Shown: piece by piece, positions 44,120 through 53,157 of the stretch
Layout: each line of letters begins with the position of its first letter
Position numbering within the stretch: position 1 is the first letter of the stretch
Program-made: the position numbers and the translations under genes
Assembly: GCA_965367015.1 (NCBI GenBank)
Contig: CBDUGY010000002.1
Location: 1-64,000, forward strand
Length of the DNA stretch: 64,000 nt
Reading direction: 5' to 3'
Origin: CAXBES01 sp965367015
GTDB taxonomy: Bacteria > Bacteroidota > Bacteroidia > Flavobacteriales > Flavobacteriaceae
The notes under the pieces: generated by a model
The model's input: only the letters and a program-made list of their open reading frames with translations
Database searches by the model: none
What the model was told of the DNA's origin: nothing

Positions 44120-44527
44120 ATGTACACACCTAAGACTACAGAAAATGATGCCAATGTGTTGAAATTCCTTGAAACTTTCAAGGAGGAAGAACGGTTCCCT
44201 GATTTTCAGGAGTTGTTGAAAATTATGGAAAATATATCCGGAGAAAAGGCAAAAATGTGGGGATCATCCATTATTGGCTATGGCAAATACACTTATAGGG
44301 GGAAAACTTCAACGGGAGAATGGTTCAAGATTGGTTTTTCACCAAGAAAACAGAATATCTCAATTTATGCAATCAGCGGTTTCGAGAAGGAAACGGAGTT
44401 AATGCAATCTCTTGGAAAACATAAAACAGGCAAAGGTTGTTTATACGTCAAAAGATTAGACGACATAGACAGATCGGTGTTAAAGGAATTTTTAAAAAGA
44501 TCATGGGTTGAAATGAAAAAATGGTAA
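44120..44527 (+). CDS. DUF1801 family protein
   Basis: Small protein of 135 residues with the DUF1801 pattern: EISGEKAKMWGSSIIGYG-like core near 45-60, WFKIGFSPRKQNISIY and GCLYVKRLDDID. The fold is helical/beta and the function is unknown. It is followed after 10 bp by a VOC-family gene, so the two may be co-transcribed. Confidence 0.85.
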   Translation: MYTPKTTENDANVLKFLETFKEEERFPDFQELLKIMENISGEKAKMWGSSIIGYGKYTYRGKTSTGEWFKIGFSPRKQNISIYAISGFEKETELMQSLGKHKTGKGCLYVKRLDDIDRSVLKEFLKRSWVEMKKW

Positions 44528-44537
44528 ATATATAAGT

Positions 44538-44921
44538 ATGAAAACTAGAGTTACGGGTATCGGCGGATTATTCTTTAAATCGAATAACCCCAAAGCGGCT
44601 AAAGAATGGTACAAGAAGCATTTAGGCTTTAATACAGACGATTATGGTTGTACTTTTTGGTGGAAAGACGAAAACGGAAAGAAGTGTTCGACACAGTGGA
44701 GCCCTTTTCCTGAAGACACTAAATACTACGATCCATCTAAAAAAGATTTTATGTTCAACTATAGGGTTGAAAACTTAGTGGAACTCCTAAAGGTGCTAAA
44801 AAAGGAAGGTGTAACCATAGTTGGGGAGATGCAAGAGTATGATTACGGGAAATTTGGTTGGATCCTTGATCCCGAAGGAAATAAAATTGAATTATGGGAA
44901 CCTATAGATAGTGCATTCTGA
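44538..44921 (+). CDS. VOC (glyoxalase/bleomycin-resistance fold) protein
   Basis: 127-residue protein with the VOC pattern: GIGGLFFKSNNPKAAKEWYKKHLGF at the start and FGWILDPEGNKIELWEP at the end, where the His/Glu metal site normally lies. It may be a small dioxygenase or glyoxalase-like enzyme, or a binding protein. The substrate cannot be read. Confidence 0.88.
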   Translation: MKTRVTGIGGLFFKSNNPKAAKEWYKKHLGFNTDDYGCTFWWKDENGKKCSTQWSPFPEDTKYYDPSKKDFMFNYRVENLVELLKVLKKEGVTIVGEMQEYDYGKFGWILDPEGNKIELWEPIDSAF

Positions 44922-44975
44922 TAATTTTTGTAGTTTTATGGATATCAATATATAACCAACCAAAAAATTAATATC

Positions 44976-45398
44976 ATGAGTGACGAAAACAACGACAACT
45001 TAGGCGATAAAATTGAAAACGAGGCTAATGAGGCCTCGAACGACGCCAAGGAAACTGCTAAAGAATTTAAAGAAGAAGCCAAAAGTACTGCAAATGAATT
45101 CAAAGAGAGCTGGAACCAGGTAACCAATAATCAGGATAATAAGAAAATGATTGCCGGTATTCTTGCGATTGTTTTGGGAGCCTTCGGTGTTCATAAGTTC
45201 ATTCTGGGTTATAATAAAGAAGGGATCATTTTATTGGTGGTAAGCTTAATAGGGGTCGTAACTACCTGTATAATCATTGGTAGTTTTATTCTAATGGCTA
45301 CAGGAATTGTAGGGCTAATTGAGGGTATAATTTATCTGACCAAAAGTGATGAAGAGTTCTTTGAAACTTATCAAAAGAACAAAAAACCTTGGTTCTAA
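44976..45398 (+). CDS. TM2 domain protein with charged N-terminal helix
   Basis: 140-residue protein. Residues 1-50 are highly charged and helical (DENNDNLGDKIENEANEASN, DAKETAKEFKEEAKSTANEF), resembling LEA-like or CsbD-like amphipathic repeats. Then come two transmembrane helices of the TM2 domain (AGILAIVLGAFGVHKFILGY, GIILLVVSLIGVVTTCIIIG). Function unknown. A hairpin terminator follows at 45405. Confidence 0.85.
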   Translation: MSDENNDNLGDKIENEANEASNDAKETAKEFKEEAKSTANEFKESWNQVTNNQDNKKMIAGILAIVLGAFGVHKFILGYNKEGIILLVVSLIGVVTTCIIIGSFILMATGIVGLIEGIIYLTKSDEEFFETYQKNKKPWF

Positions 45399-45404
45399 AA
45401 ACCT

Positions 45405-45436
45405 AAAAGCCTTCAGAAAAATGTATGAAGGCTTTT
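45405..45436 (+). terminator. terminator after TM2 gene
   Basis: AAAAGCCTTCA (45405-45415) pairs with TGAAGGCTTTT (45426-45436), followed by a T-run. It separates the TM2 gene from the arsenic operon. Confidence 0.85.
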
Positions 45437-45457
45437 TTATTTAAAAATAACATCGTA

Positions 45458-45469
45458 ATATTGCAATAT
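45458..45469 (+). promoter_or_regulatory. arsR: putative ArsR operator
   Basis: Perfect 12-bp palindrome ATATTGCAATAT, 54 bp before the arsR start, within the longer AT-rich TAATATTGCAATATAA. ArsR/SmtB repressors bind such imperfect AT-rich palindromes and autoregulate. The assignment rests on position and symmetry. Confidence 0.5.
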
Positions 45470-45522
45470 AATAATTAGACAGTGATCACTTTATTAATCA
45501 ACTGTTTATAATCATTAAAGCC

Positions 45523-45846
45523 ATGGGAGTTACAAAACGACACATTCATCCAATGCAGGCAAATAAACTGGCCGACTACGCTAAAGTCTTGTCGAATCCA
45601 GCCAGGATCTCTATTCTTAACTACATTGGCGACTGCGAAGGTTGTTTGTGCAAGGATATTTCAGAAAAAATTAAACTTTCACAACCTACGACTTCTCAGC
45701 ATCTGCAGGTAATTAAAAAAGCCGGTTTGTTAAAAAGTAAGTTTGAAGGAAAGAGCCAATATTATCGAATCAATCTAGACCGTCTGTACGAATTAAAGAA
45801 TTTATTTCAGGAATTCTTTGAAACGACAGCCGATAAGTGTAGCTAA
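45523..45846 (+). CDS. arsR: ArsR-family metalloregulator
   Basis: Winged-helix repressor of 107 residues. The HTH part is AKVLSNPARISILNYIGDCE followed by CLCKDISEKIKLSQPTTSQH. The cysteines in CEGCLCKD, just before the recognition helix, correspond to the arsenite-sensing pair of classical ArsR. It heads the arsenic operon with DUF6428, arsN-like and arsC genes. Release on As(III) binding is the expected mode. Confidence 0.92.
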   Translation: MGVTKRHIHPMQANKLADYAKVLSNPARISILNYIGDCEGCLCKDISEKIKLSQPTTSQHLQVIKKAGLLKSKFEGKSQYYRINLDRLYELKNLFQEFFETTADKCS

Positions 45847-45863
45847 TCTTAAATTTTAGAATT

Positions 45864-46355
45864 ATGAAAACTCAAGAATTATTTGAAGTCCTCGAGGCAC
45901 ATAAAGATAAATCACTTCTTTTTGAATACCTCCCCAACCAGTTGGTTGGCGCTAACTATCATATAACGGAAGTAAAACATATAAAAATCGATTCGGTTGA
46001 TTGTGGTGCTAATTCCGATACTTGGAATGAAACAATCATTCAATTATGGGAAAGCCCTTCCGAATTGGGTAAAACTGAGTTCATGAGCATATTTAAAGCG
46101 CTGGGTATTCTTAAAAAAGTAGGAACAATGAAGTCTTACGATCTTAATTCGGAAGTGAAGTTTGAATATAGCAATGCTTTATTTCATACAGCACAATTAT
46201 TTGTTAATGATTACGAAATACGCGAGAATAATCTTCTGTTTAAATTAGCCGTTGAAAAAACCGATTGTAAGGCGAAAGAAACCTGTGGGGTACCCGAAAC
46301 CGTTGAAATCTCTGCGGAATCAGCTTGTTGTGCGCCGGGTGGCGACTGTTGTTAA
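45864..46355 (+). CDS. DUF6428 family protein of arsenic operon
   Basis: 163-residue protein 17 bp after arsR. The core (LFEYLPNQLVGANYHITEVK) matches the DUF6428 family I know from flavobacterial ars operons. The C-terminal ~30 residues are Cys-rich (CKAKETCGVPE, SACCAPGGDCC), resembling metal-binding tails of arsenical chaperones. Direct binding of As(III) is an inference. The stop is directly followed by the arsN-like start. Confidence 0.75.
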   Translation: MKTQELFEVLEAHKDKSLLFEYLPNQLVGANYHITEVKHIKIDSVDCGANSDTWNETIIQLWESPSELGKTEFMSIFKALGILKKVGTMKSYDLNSEVKFEYSNALFHTAQLFVNDYEIRENNLLFKLAVEKTDCKAKETCGVPETVEISAESACCAPGGDCC

Positions 46356-46859
46356 ATGAAAGTTGAGCTATTAAAAGAAAAGAATTACGAAGAAGTTGCA
46401 AGAATTTATTCTGAAGGCATCTCCACCGGATTTGCAACATTTGAAACTTTCGCTCCTTCCTGGACTCAATTTAATGAAAAGTTTCTGAAAGTTTGTCGGT
46501 ATGTTCTCGTGGACCAAGATCGTATACTCGCATGGTGTGCCTTAAGTGCTGTCTCGAAGCGAGCTGTTTATAGTGGTGTGGCGGAGGATACAATCTACGT
46601 TGACCCAAGGTATCAGGGCAAAGGATTAGGTCAACTTTTGCTGGCACATCTAATTAATGAAAGTGAACATAATGGATTTTGGTCGCTTCAGGCCGGCATT
46701 TTTCCAGAAAATATCGCAAGTATAAAGCTACACGAAAACTGTGGTTTCCGAATCGTTGGAATTCGCGAGAAAATTGCACAACGCGAAGGGAAATGGTATG
46801 ACAATGTAATTATGGAGCGCAGGAGTATAATTGTTGGTACTCCTAATAAAGAAAAGTAA
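46356..46859 (+). CDS. GNAT N-acetyltransferase, ArsN/PAT-like
   Basis: 167-residue GNAT enzyme of the phosphinothricin-acetyltransferase group. The acetyl-CoA loop is YQGKGLGQLL near 88-97, with IARIYSEG-like motif VARIYSEGISTGFATFET at the start and HENCGFRIVGIREKI near the end. In ars operons, relatives (ArsN) acetylate arsinothricin. The start codon directly follows the DUF6428 stop. General amine acetylation remains possible. Confidence 0.8.
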   Translation: MKVELLKEKNYEEVARIYSEGISTGFATFETFAPSWTQFNEKFLKVCRYVLVDQDRILAWCALSAVSKRAVYSGVAEDTIYVDPRYQGKGLGQLLLAHLINESEHNGFWSLQAGIFPENIASIKLHENCGFRIVGIREKIAQREGKWYDNVIMERRSIIVGTPNKEK

Positions 46860-46898
46860 GTTTAACATAAAAAGATACCCGTTTTCGCGGGAAATTGT

Positions 46899-47321
46899 AT
46901 GAAAAAAGTTTTAGTCCTTTGTACTGGTAACAGCTGTCGCAGCCAGATGGCACATGGATATCTCGAAAAATTTTCTGAAGGAAAAGCAACTATTTACAGT
47001 GCTGGAATAGAAACTCATGGTCTCAATCCCGGCGCCGTAGAGACTATGGCAGAAGATGGAATAGATATTTCACATCACACCTCAAATCATGTAGATGAAT
47101 ACGATGGTATTGAATGGGATTTTATTATCACTGTTTGTGATCATGCCTACGAAAACTGTCCCTACATCGCTGCACCTAAGGCAAAAAGATTACATCAAAA
47201 TTTTTATGACCCCTCGAAATTCGTTGGTAATAAACAAGAAATGAGAGAAGCTTTTGCGAAAGCGAGAGACGAAATAAAGGCCTATTGCAAGATTTTTGTA
47301 GCCGAAAACCTACCTGTTTAG
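46899..47321 (+). CDS. arsC: arsenate reductase, thioredoxin-dependent type
   Basis: 140-residue enzyme of the low-molecular-weight phosphatase fold that reduces arsenate to arsenite. The P-loop is C8-TGNSC-R14. The two resolving cysteines are C80 and C87 (VCDHAYENCP), spaced as in Staphylococcus ArsC (C82/C89). It is last of the four ars genes. No arsenite efflux gene follows within the window. Confidence 0.93.
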   Translation: MKKVLVLCTGNSCRSQMAHGYLEKFSEGKATIYSAGIETHGLNPGAVETMAEDGIDISHHTSNHVDEYDGIEWDFIITVCDHAYENCPYIAAPKAKRLHQNFYDPSKFVGNKQEMREAFAKARDEIKAYCKIFVAENLPV

Positions 47322-47435
47322 TTTCGAAACTACGTATAACTACTTACAATACAGCTTATTATATTTTGTATATTTAACTAACTAACAGAACCTACTTCTT
47401 TAGAGAAGATGTTCAACCATAAAACACATTAAATT

Positions 47436-47951
47436 ATGAAAACTTTTAAGCTCAAAATGCTAATTATATTGGCATTAACTATGACGTACTCTGTATCGAG
47501 TGCCCAGAATGCGACGTTAGAATTTAAAAATGCAGAAGCTTCGGTAAAAATTGTAAAAGATTATGTAGCTGCGCTGCAAAGTGGTGACGCCTCAAAGATG
47601 ACTTCATACCTGGCTGAAAATGCCATGGTTTACGGTCTTGGAGGCGGGCAAGACTCGTTAACCACTAAACAACATCGTGAGTATTTTACAGAAAGTATTA
47701 AGAACTACAAACATTCTATTTCCAATGACCTTTACCTTCCTGTTAAGGTTACTGAAAATTGGAATGAAGGAGAATGGGTCTTGACTTGGGGAGTTAATAC
47801 AATTACCAATAAAGAAAATGGAAAGGTATCCACAGTTCGGTATCATACTGCTAGTACGGTTGAAAATGGAAAAATTTCCCGTATTGTCTATTATTATGAT
47901 ATGAGTAATCTACTAGTGTCACAAGGTTGGTCGCTAACACCCCCTAAATGA
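47436..47951 (+). CDS. secreted SnoaL/NTF2-like protein
   Basis: 171-residue exported protein; signal peptide ends near residue 23 (VSSAQ). The rest is a SnoaL-like/NTF2 cone fold (VKDYVAALQSGDASKMTSYLA, HREYFTESIKNYKHSISNDL). It may bind a small hydrophobic ligand; no catalytic set was recognised. It lies 114 bp after arsC and is ended by a hairpin terminator, so it is probably independent of the ars operon. Confidence 0.82.
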   Translation: MKTFKLKMLIILALTMTYSVSSAQNATLEFKNAEASVKIVKDYVAALQSGDASKMTSYLAENAMVYGLGGGQDSLTTKQHREYFTESIKNYKHSISNDLYLPVKVTENWNEGEWVLTWGVNTITNKENGKVSTVRYHTASTVENGKISRIVYYYDMSNLLVSQGWSLTPPK

Positions 47952-47966
47952 ACATATATTTTAATT

Positions 47967-48001
47967 AAAAACCTCATCGAGAAGCATCTTAATGAGGTTT
48001 T
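47967..48001 (+). terminator. terminator after SnoaL-like gene
   Basis: AAAACCTCAT (47967-47976) pairs with ATGAGGTTTT (47992-48001), followed by a T-run. Confidence 0.85.
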
Positions 48002-48172
48002 TTTATTTTAGATGAATGGTTTTGTATTTTAATCTGTTACATTGAAGTACTTTTTAGCGACATAATTTCAATAACACCCATCTCTTACCAGCGACTTTGT
48101 TTACTTTTATTTACATTTTTGAATTCAGCTAACTAATTCTTGGCAATAATTTATAAAACAACATAAAAAAAT

Positions 48173-48508
48173 ATGACAGCTAAATCAACTAACTGGACCA
48201 AAACTGAATTGCAAACGTATATTTTATTACTCTGCGCAAATGCCGACGAAGATGAAAGTGAAGAAGAACTAGCAATGATAAAATCTAAGGTTTCTAAAGA
48301 CACTTTCGATAAAATATACAAGCAATTTAGCAAAGATTCCGAAAAGAAAAGACTTAAAAGAGTGGATAGAAATATTCATATGCATATGTACAGTAGTAAA
48401 GAGCTCTCCGATTTTCGAAGAGAGGTATATGAGATTTTCTTTGCAGACTGTAATTTTACCATGATGGAAAAAAGACTGGATTGGACTTTAGACAATATTT
48501 TATATTAA
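48173..48508 (+). CDS. small cytosolic protein, TerB-like helical
   Basis: 111-residue, highly charged helical protein (LCANADEDESEEELAMIKSK...). The pattern of an acidic segment followed by helical turns is vaguely like the TerB/DjlA N-terminal domain, but I would not assign it firmly. No neighbouring gene gives a functional clue. Confidence 0.55.
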   Translation: MTAKSTNWTKTELQTYILLLCANADEDESEEELAMIKSKVSKDTFDKIYKQFSKDSEKKRLKRVDRNIHMHMYSSKELSDFRREVYEIFFADCNFTMMEKRLDWTLDNILY

Positions 48509-48737
48509 AGCCAGTTTGAAAAAATTAAAAGACCCGGTAAATTTTCATAATGTATTGCCTTCTATCTATAATTTGGCAGGCTTCAAAATCGCTCTTTTCT
48601 ATCTGATGAGTTGAACAAGGGATTGTGGGCACAACCTTGAAATGGTAGTATAAAATTTATCACTAGCATTTGATATCAAGAAAAGTTGGTTCAGTCATTA
48701 AATCTTATATTTATTCAATATTACTAAACAACTAATT

Positions 48738-50267
48738 ATGTTTTCTTTAAAGAATATTTTCGTCCTTGCTTTATTCATAAGCTTCATTTCATGTAAAGAC
48801 ACTCAGGAGTCCAAAGACCAATTGGGAACAGTCCGTATCAATGTTACCGGATCAGAAGCAGCGAAGCAACAGTTTGAAAAAGGGCTCTTACTTTTACATT
48901 CTTTTGAATACGAAGATGCCCGGGAGGCATTTCAGAAAGCACAAAAATTAGATCCAGCAATGCCGATGGCTTACTGGGGTGAGGCTATGACACATAACCA
49001 CAGCCTTTGGTCGGAACAGGATTTTGAAGAGGCCGATAAGGTACTGGCTAATCTGGATAATATTGATTATCACAGTAGTTGCAGTCAGCTTGAACAAGAT
49101 TTGATTGCTGCAATTCATATATTGTATAAGCCAAAAATGGATAAGCCCGATAGAGATATAGCGTATTCAGATTTTATGGAAAAGCTAGTCGAAAAATATC
49201 CAAAAAACCACGAAGTAGCTGCTTTTTATGCCTTATCCCTGTTGGGTTCTGTGCAAGAGGGACGTGATGACGAAATTTATGGAAAAGGGGCAATAATTGC
49301 ACAGGGGATCTTGGAAGAAAATCCGAAACATCCCGGAGCACTGCACTACCTTATTCATTCATACGATGATCCCGGGCACGCAACCCTAGCAATTGATGCA
49401 GCCCATGCTTATTCTAAAGTTGCTCCCGATGCAAGTCATGCCTTACACATGCCTTCTCATATCTTCGTAGCCATGGGAATGTGGGACAACGTAATAGCAT
49501 CTAACATTGATTCGTATCAAGCTAGTCTTGACAGAATGCTTCGAAAGAATCTCGATGGCGACGCCAGAGGGTATCATGCGTTTCATTGGCTGGAATATGG
49601 TTATCTCCAAAACAATCAAAAAGAAGAAGCTAAGTCTATGGTTCAGGAAATGTTCGAATTCACTAAAGAAAAACCTTCAATACGCACGCGGATTCATATG
49701 GTGTTTCTGAAGGGCACTTATTTGGTAGAAACCAGTGAATGGAATAGTGATATAGCAGAGATTCCTGTGGATATAAGTGACCTAAATATTTCAGTGCGCT
49801 CGCAGTATTATTTTTTGGAAGGGATGAAAGCTTATGCGAATTCGAATGTTAAAAAATTAGACGATGTAATTGGAATGATGGAAAAAGACCTCGACAGAGA
49901 AACTTTCGTACTGGCACAAGGCAGCGCAAATCTATGTTCAAATGTAAGTCGGGAGGAAGCCACACAGAGAGATCTTGTTGAAGGGAAAATTAGAATGAGT
50001 CAACTGAAAGGATTACTTGCCGATTTGAACTCCGACATAGTTAAGGCTGAAGAGTATTTCCTTACATCTATCGATCTAAATAATAGCATCAGCTATAGTT
50101 ACGGACCACCGCATATTCAGAAGCCCACTCACGAACTATATGCCGATTGGCTCTTGAGCCAAAAGCGGTATAAAGATGCGGAAGCACAGTATGAATTGGC
50201 CTTAAAATTAGCGCCTAAGAGAAATTTGTTGATGCGGGGAATTGAGAATGTGCAACAATACCTTTAA
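48738..50267 (+). CDS. TPR lipoprotein with conserved His-rich motifs
   Basis: 509-residue predicted lipoprotein (lipobox FISC, Cys20). TPR-like units start at ~40 (GLLLLHSFEYEDAREAF) and recur near the C-terminus (KRYKDAEAQYELALKLAPK). Between them are striking motifs AYWGEAMTHNHSLW, HPGALHYLIHSYDDPGHA and ASHALHMPSHIFVAMGMWD with many conserved His, as in a family of TPR proteins from Bacteroidetes and Planctomycetes. A metal-dependent activity is possible, but none is known to me. Confidence 0.78.
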   Translation: MFSLKNIFVLALFISFISCKDTQESKDQLGTVRINVTGSEAAKQQFEKGLLLLHSFEYEDAREAFQKAQKLDPAMPMAYWGEAMTHNHSLWSEQDFEEADKVLANLDNIDYHSSCSQLEQDLIAAIHILYKPKMDKPDRDIAYSDFMEKLVEKYPKNHEVAAFYALSLLGSVQEGRDDEIYGKGAIIAQGILEENPKHPGALHYLIHSYDDPGHATLAIDAAHAYSKVAPDASHALHMPSHIFVAMGMWDNVIASNIDSYQASLDRMLRKNLDGDARGYHAFHWLEYGYLQNNQKEEAKSMVQEMFEFTKEKPSIRTRIHMVFLKGTYLVETSEWNSDIAEIPVDISDLNISVRSQYYFLEGMKAYANSNVKKLDDVIGMMEKDLDRETFVLAQGSANLCSNVSREEATQRDLVEGKIRMSQLKGLLADLNSDIVKAEEYFLTSIDLNNSISYSYGPPHIQKPTHELYADWLLSQKRYKDAEAQYELALKLAPKRNLLMRGIENVQQYL

Positions 50268-50423
50268 AGTTAGATTAGAAAAAAACTAGCAGAGAATTCT
50301 AAAGATTTATATTTGCCATTATAGCATCCATATTTGAAAAAATCATTTTGAAATTATTTCCAATGAGCACATATCCGGTTTGTTAACCGTAATTATTGAG
50401 CAAATGTGTAGTTGAATCATTAT

Positions 50424-50834
50424 ATGTCCCAAATATTGAAAAAAAACTTTTCCAAATTCCCGGTTTATACACTTCGAGCTTGTGTAGTCCTCATTTTATC
50501 TATTTACACAAGTTGTGACAACAAGAATTCACTTCCCGATCCATTGGAAGCTGGTTGGGACAATCAAAAGGTATGCGAAGTAATACAAGACAATGACAAG
50601 TTGAGAGTTTTAAAATGTACTTTTCCTCCCGGAGTCGGGCATGAACGTCATTATCACAAAGCACATTTCGGTTATACTATTACAGGAGGTAAATTTCGAA
50701 TAACAGATACAACAGGTACGCGGGAAGTCGACATTCCTGACGGATACGATTTTTCGAACGACTTTATCGAATGGCACGAAGTACTCAATATTGGAGAAAC
50801 TACAGCCATATTCCTGATAATAGAACCTCAATAA
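50424..50834 (+). CDS. cupin domain lipoprotein
   Basis: 136-residue protein from the ATG at 50424; an in-frame TTG lies four codons upstream. A signal anchor with lipobox-like YTSC (Cys near 31, then DNKNS) suggests an outer-membrane or periplasmic lipoprotein. The cupin core has HERHYHKAHFGYTITGG and a second His motif FIEWHEVLNIGE. Substrate unknown. Confidence 0.75.
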   Translation: MSQILKKNFSKFPVYTLRACVVLILSIYTSCDNKNSLPDPLEAGWDNQKVCEVIQDNDKLRVLKCTFPPGVGHERHYHKAHFGYTITGGKFRITDTTGTREVDIPDGYDFSNDFIEWHEVLNIGETTAIFLIIEPQ

Positions 50835-50927
50835 GAACTTTCTTGTTACTTGTCGACCAAGTTTTACTGATTTGAAAAGTCGCCAAAGCTACTTTTTTTG
50901 TAACTTTTGAGTACCAAAAAAAGAGCT

Positions 50928-51386
50928 ATGAATATTTCGAAGCGACTGGAGAACGCAATTAATAAACTTTACATTGCGTTTCACAACAACTCCTTACACC
51001 CAGAATATTGCCACTCATGCGCTGTTGGGAATATTTGCGATAATATCGATTCCTGGCAACATCTAACCAATTATCATGGTTCTCTACAACTAAACTATGT
51101 TGGGATAGTCAACGAAAAATTTGGTAGACGAATCAACGGCTACTCACCTATGGAACTATTGCAGATTGAAGCGACTTTTTTGAATGCCTGTGGTTACGAA
51201 CTTCCTCTTAAACGTGGTTCAAAAAGGCCAGACAATCCGCAGGATAAAGAATTGCTTTTTAACGGACTCTCGGCGGTGGTGGCACTTCTTTGTAAGTTCG
51301 ACGGAAGAGAGAATATAATGGATTGTTCAAAATTGTTCAATTACATGAATACTTCGTCTAAATTACGATCCATTGAGAATATTTAA
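50928..51386 (+). CDS. Cys-containing conserved protein, often annotated NqrF-like
   Basis: 152-residue soluble protein from the ATG at 50928 (MNISKRLENAINKLY). A short Cys cluster YCHSCAVGNICDN near 28-38 and WQHLTNYHGS follow. Databases often call such proteins 'Na-translocating NADH-quinone reductase subunit F', but no flavin or 2Fe-2S ferredoxin domain is visible, so I do not adopt that name. Its last 14 bases overlap the start of the MBL-fold gene, implying co-translation. Confidence 0.7.
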   Translation: MNISKRLENAINKLYIAFHNNSLHPEYCHSCAVGNICDNIDSWQHLTNYHGSLQLNYVGIVNEKFGRRINGYSPMELLQIEATFLNACGYELPLKRGSKRPDNPQDKELLFNGLSAVVALLCKFDGRENIMDCSKLFNYMNTSSKLRSIENI

Positions 51387-52383
51387 ATATTTCAATACAA
51401 ATTATCTTTCACCGATCGTATTCGGAAGCCTTCTGCTTGCAATAGTGTCATCTTGCTCAAATAATAACAGTGAGAAGAAAGTCCAGATAAGTGTCTTATC
51501 TAAAACGATTACTCCGGTTACTTCTACGTCATTAGTAATTTTAGGAACTATCCAAGATGCCGGATCGCCACACATAGCTTGTGACAAAGATTGTTGCAAC
51601 AAATTATTCGACAATCCCAATGTACGTCGAAGAGTGGTTTCACTGGCATTAATAGATGCTGAAAACAATAAAACATATCTTTTTGAAGCTACACCCGACA
51701 TTGGTACCCAGCTAAAAAAATTAAAACGATTTGCCGGTTCCGAAACTGAGCTCCCCGATGGTATTTTTGTTACACATGCACATATTGGACATTATTCCGG
51801 ACTAATGTACTTAGGTAAGGAAGCAACAAATGCCTCAGAAATACCTGTATATGCTATGCCCCGCATGAAAGAGTTCCTGGAAAACAACGGACCTTGGAGT
51901 CAATTGGTAAATAATAGTAATATTGCTATATCACAATTACAGAATAAGAATACTCTTCAGTTAACATCGAATTTGAAAGTGACTCCCTTCATCGTTCCAC
52001 ATCGTGACGAATTTTCAGAAACAGTAGGTTACAGAATAGAGGGGCCTAGTAAATCTGTCTTGTTTATTCCAGATATTGATAAATGGTCGGAATGGGAAGA
52101 AAATGTTTCCGAAGCAATTAAAAATGTAGATTATGCTTTCATTGATGCTACTTTTTACGACGGAAACGAAATAAATACCCGCGATATTTCAGAAATACCT
52201 CATCCTTTTATTATAGAAAGTATGGCCTTGTTCGAATCACTCCCTTCCGTAGAAAAAGAAAAAATTTATTTTATTCATTTTAACCATACTAATCCGGTAA
52301 TCAACCCGTCGAGCGTTGCCTCAGAAAAAGTTCTGCAAAACGGGTTTAAGATCGCGAACATTAATGATGTAATTAAATTATAA
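51373..52383 (+). CDS. PqqB-like MBL-fold lipoprotein
   Basis: 336-residue metallo-beta-lactamase-fold protein. It starts with TTG, overlapping the preceding gene by 14 bp. The N-terminus is a signal with lipobox VSSC (Cys near 28). From about 48 the sequence follows PqqB: LVILGTIQDAGSPHIACDKDCC. The metal motif reads THAHIGHYSGL, with Gly where MBL enzymes usually have Asp (HxHxDH). It continues to PHRDEFSETVGYRIEGP and IHFNHTNP. No other pqq gene is in the window, so a role in PQQ synthesis is unlikely. Confidence 0.8.
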   Translation: MRIFKYFNTNYLSPIVFGSLLLAIVSSCSNNNSEKKVQISVLSKTITPVTSTSLVILGTIQDAGSPHIACDKDCCNKLFDNPNVRRRVVSLALIDAENNKTYLFEATPDIGTQLKKLKRFAGSETELPDGIFVTHAHIGHYSGLMYLGKEATNASEIPVYAMPRMKEFLENNGPWSQLVNNSNIAISQLQNKNTLQLTSNLKVTPFIVPHRDEFSETVGYRIEGPSKSVLFIPDIDKWSEWEENVSEAIKNVDYAFIDATFYDGNEINTRDISEIPHPFIIESMALFESLPSVEKEKIYFIHFNHTNPVINPSSVASEKVLQNGFKIANINDVIKL

Positions 52384-52422
52384 GATTCCGACTTAAAAGA
52401 TTACAACTCTAAAATAGAAACT

Positions 52423-53130
52423 ATGAAACCAGATTTCTCGAACTTAAAAGCACTTTACATCAATTGTACACTTAAAAAATCTCCACAAATGAGTCATACT
52501 CAGGCTTTGATGGATGTTTCCATTAAAATCATGAGATCCGAAGGCGTCACCGTAGAGTACCTGAGATGGGCAAATCACGACGTGGCATTTGGTGTTTATC
52601 ACGACATGACAGAGCATGGCGCAGACACAGACGAATGGCCCCAGCTTTGGAAAAAAGTCAAGGACGCAGATATTCTAATAATCGGAACACCAATTTGGTT
52701 GGGTGAAAAATCTTCACTGGCTACACAACTTATCGAGCGTTTGTATGGTGAGAGTGGAAGGCGAAATGAAAAAGGGCAATATTATTTCTACGGAAAAGTT
52801 GGCGGATGTATCATTACCGGTAATGAAGATGGAATAAAACACGTCGCTATGAGTACTCTATACGCCCTTCAACACATAGGATACAGCATTCCGCCTCAGG
52901 CAGATTGTGGGTGGATTGGAGAAGCGGGACCCGGACCAAGTTATAACGATGAGGAAAGTGGGGCAAAAAATAATGATTTCACTAATCGCAACACTACATT
53001 TATGACCTACAATTTGCTACATTTAGCAAAAATACTTAAAGATCAAAGCGGTTATCCATCTTACGGAAATTCGAGAGCAGAATGGGACGATGGCACACGC
53101 TGGAACTTTGAAAATCCGGAATATCGATAG
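52423..53130 (+). CDS. flavodoxin-like NAD(P)H-dependent reductase family protein
   Basis: 235-residue flavodoxin-fold protein of the NADPH-dependent FMN reductase group. Features: LYINCTLKKSPQMSHTQAL for the phosphate-binding loop, IGTPIWLGEKSS, and GGCIITGNEDGIKHV. It is probably an FMN oxidoreductase. It starts 39 bp after the PqqB-like gene and could be co-transcribed. Substrate unknown. Confidence 0.85.
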   Translation: MKPDFSNLKALYINCTLKKSPQMSHTQALMDVSIKIMRSEGVTVEYLRWANHDVAFGVYHDMTEHGADTDEWPQLWKKVKDADILIIGTPIWLGEKSSLATQLIERLYGESGRRNEKGQYYFYGKVGGCIITGNEDGIKHVAMSTLYALQHIGYSIPPQADCGWIGEAGPGPSYNDEESGAKNNDFTNRNTTFMTYNLLHLAKILKDQSGYPSYGNSRAEWDDGTRWNFENPEYR

Positions 53131-53157
53131 TTTAAATATCAAGTTGAAATTATTTGA

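Noticed and set aside
50928..51386. Na-translocating NADH-quinone reductase subunit F
   Set aside because: No ferredoxin or flavin-binding motif is visible and the length is far too short.
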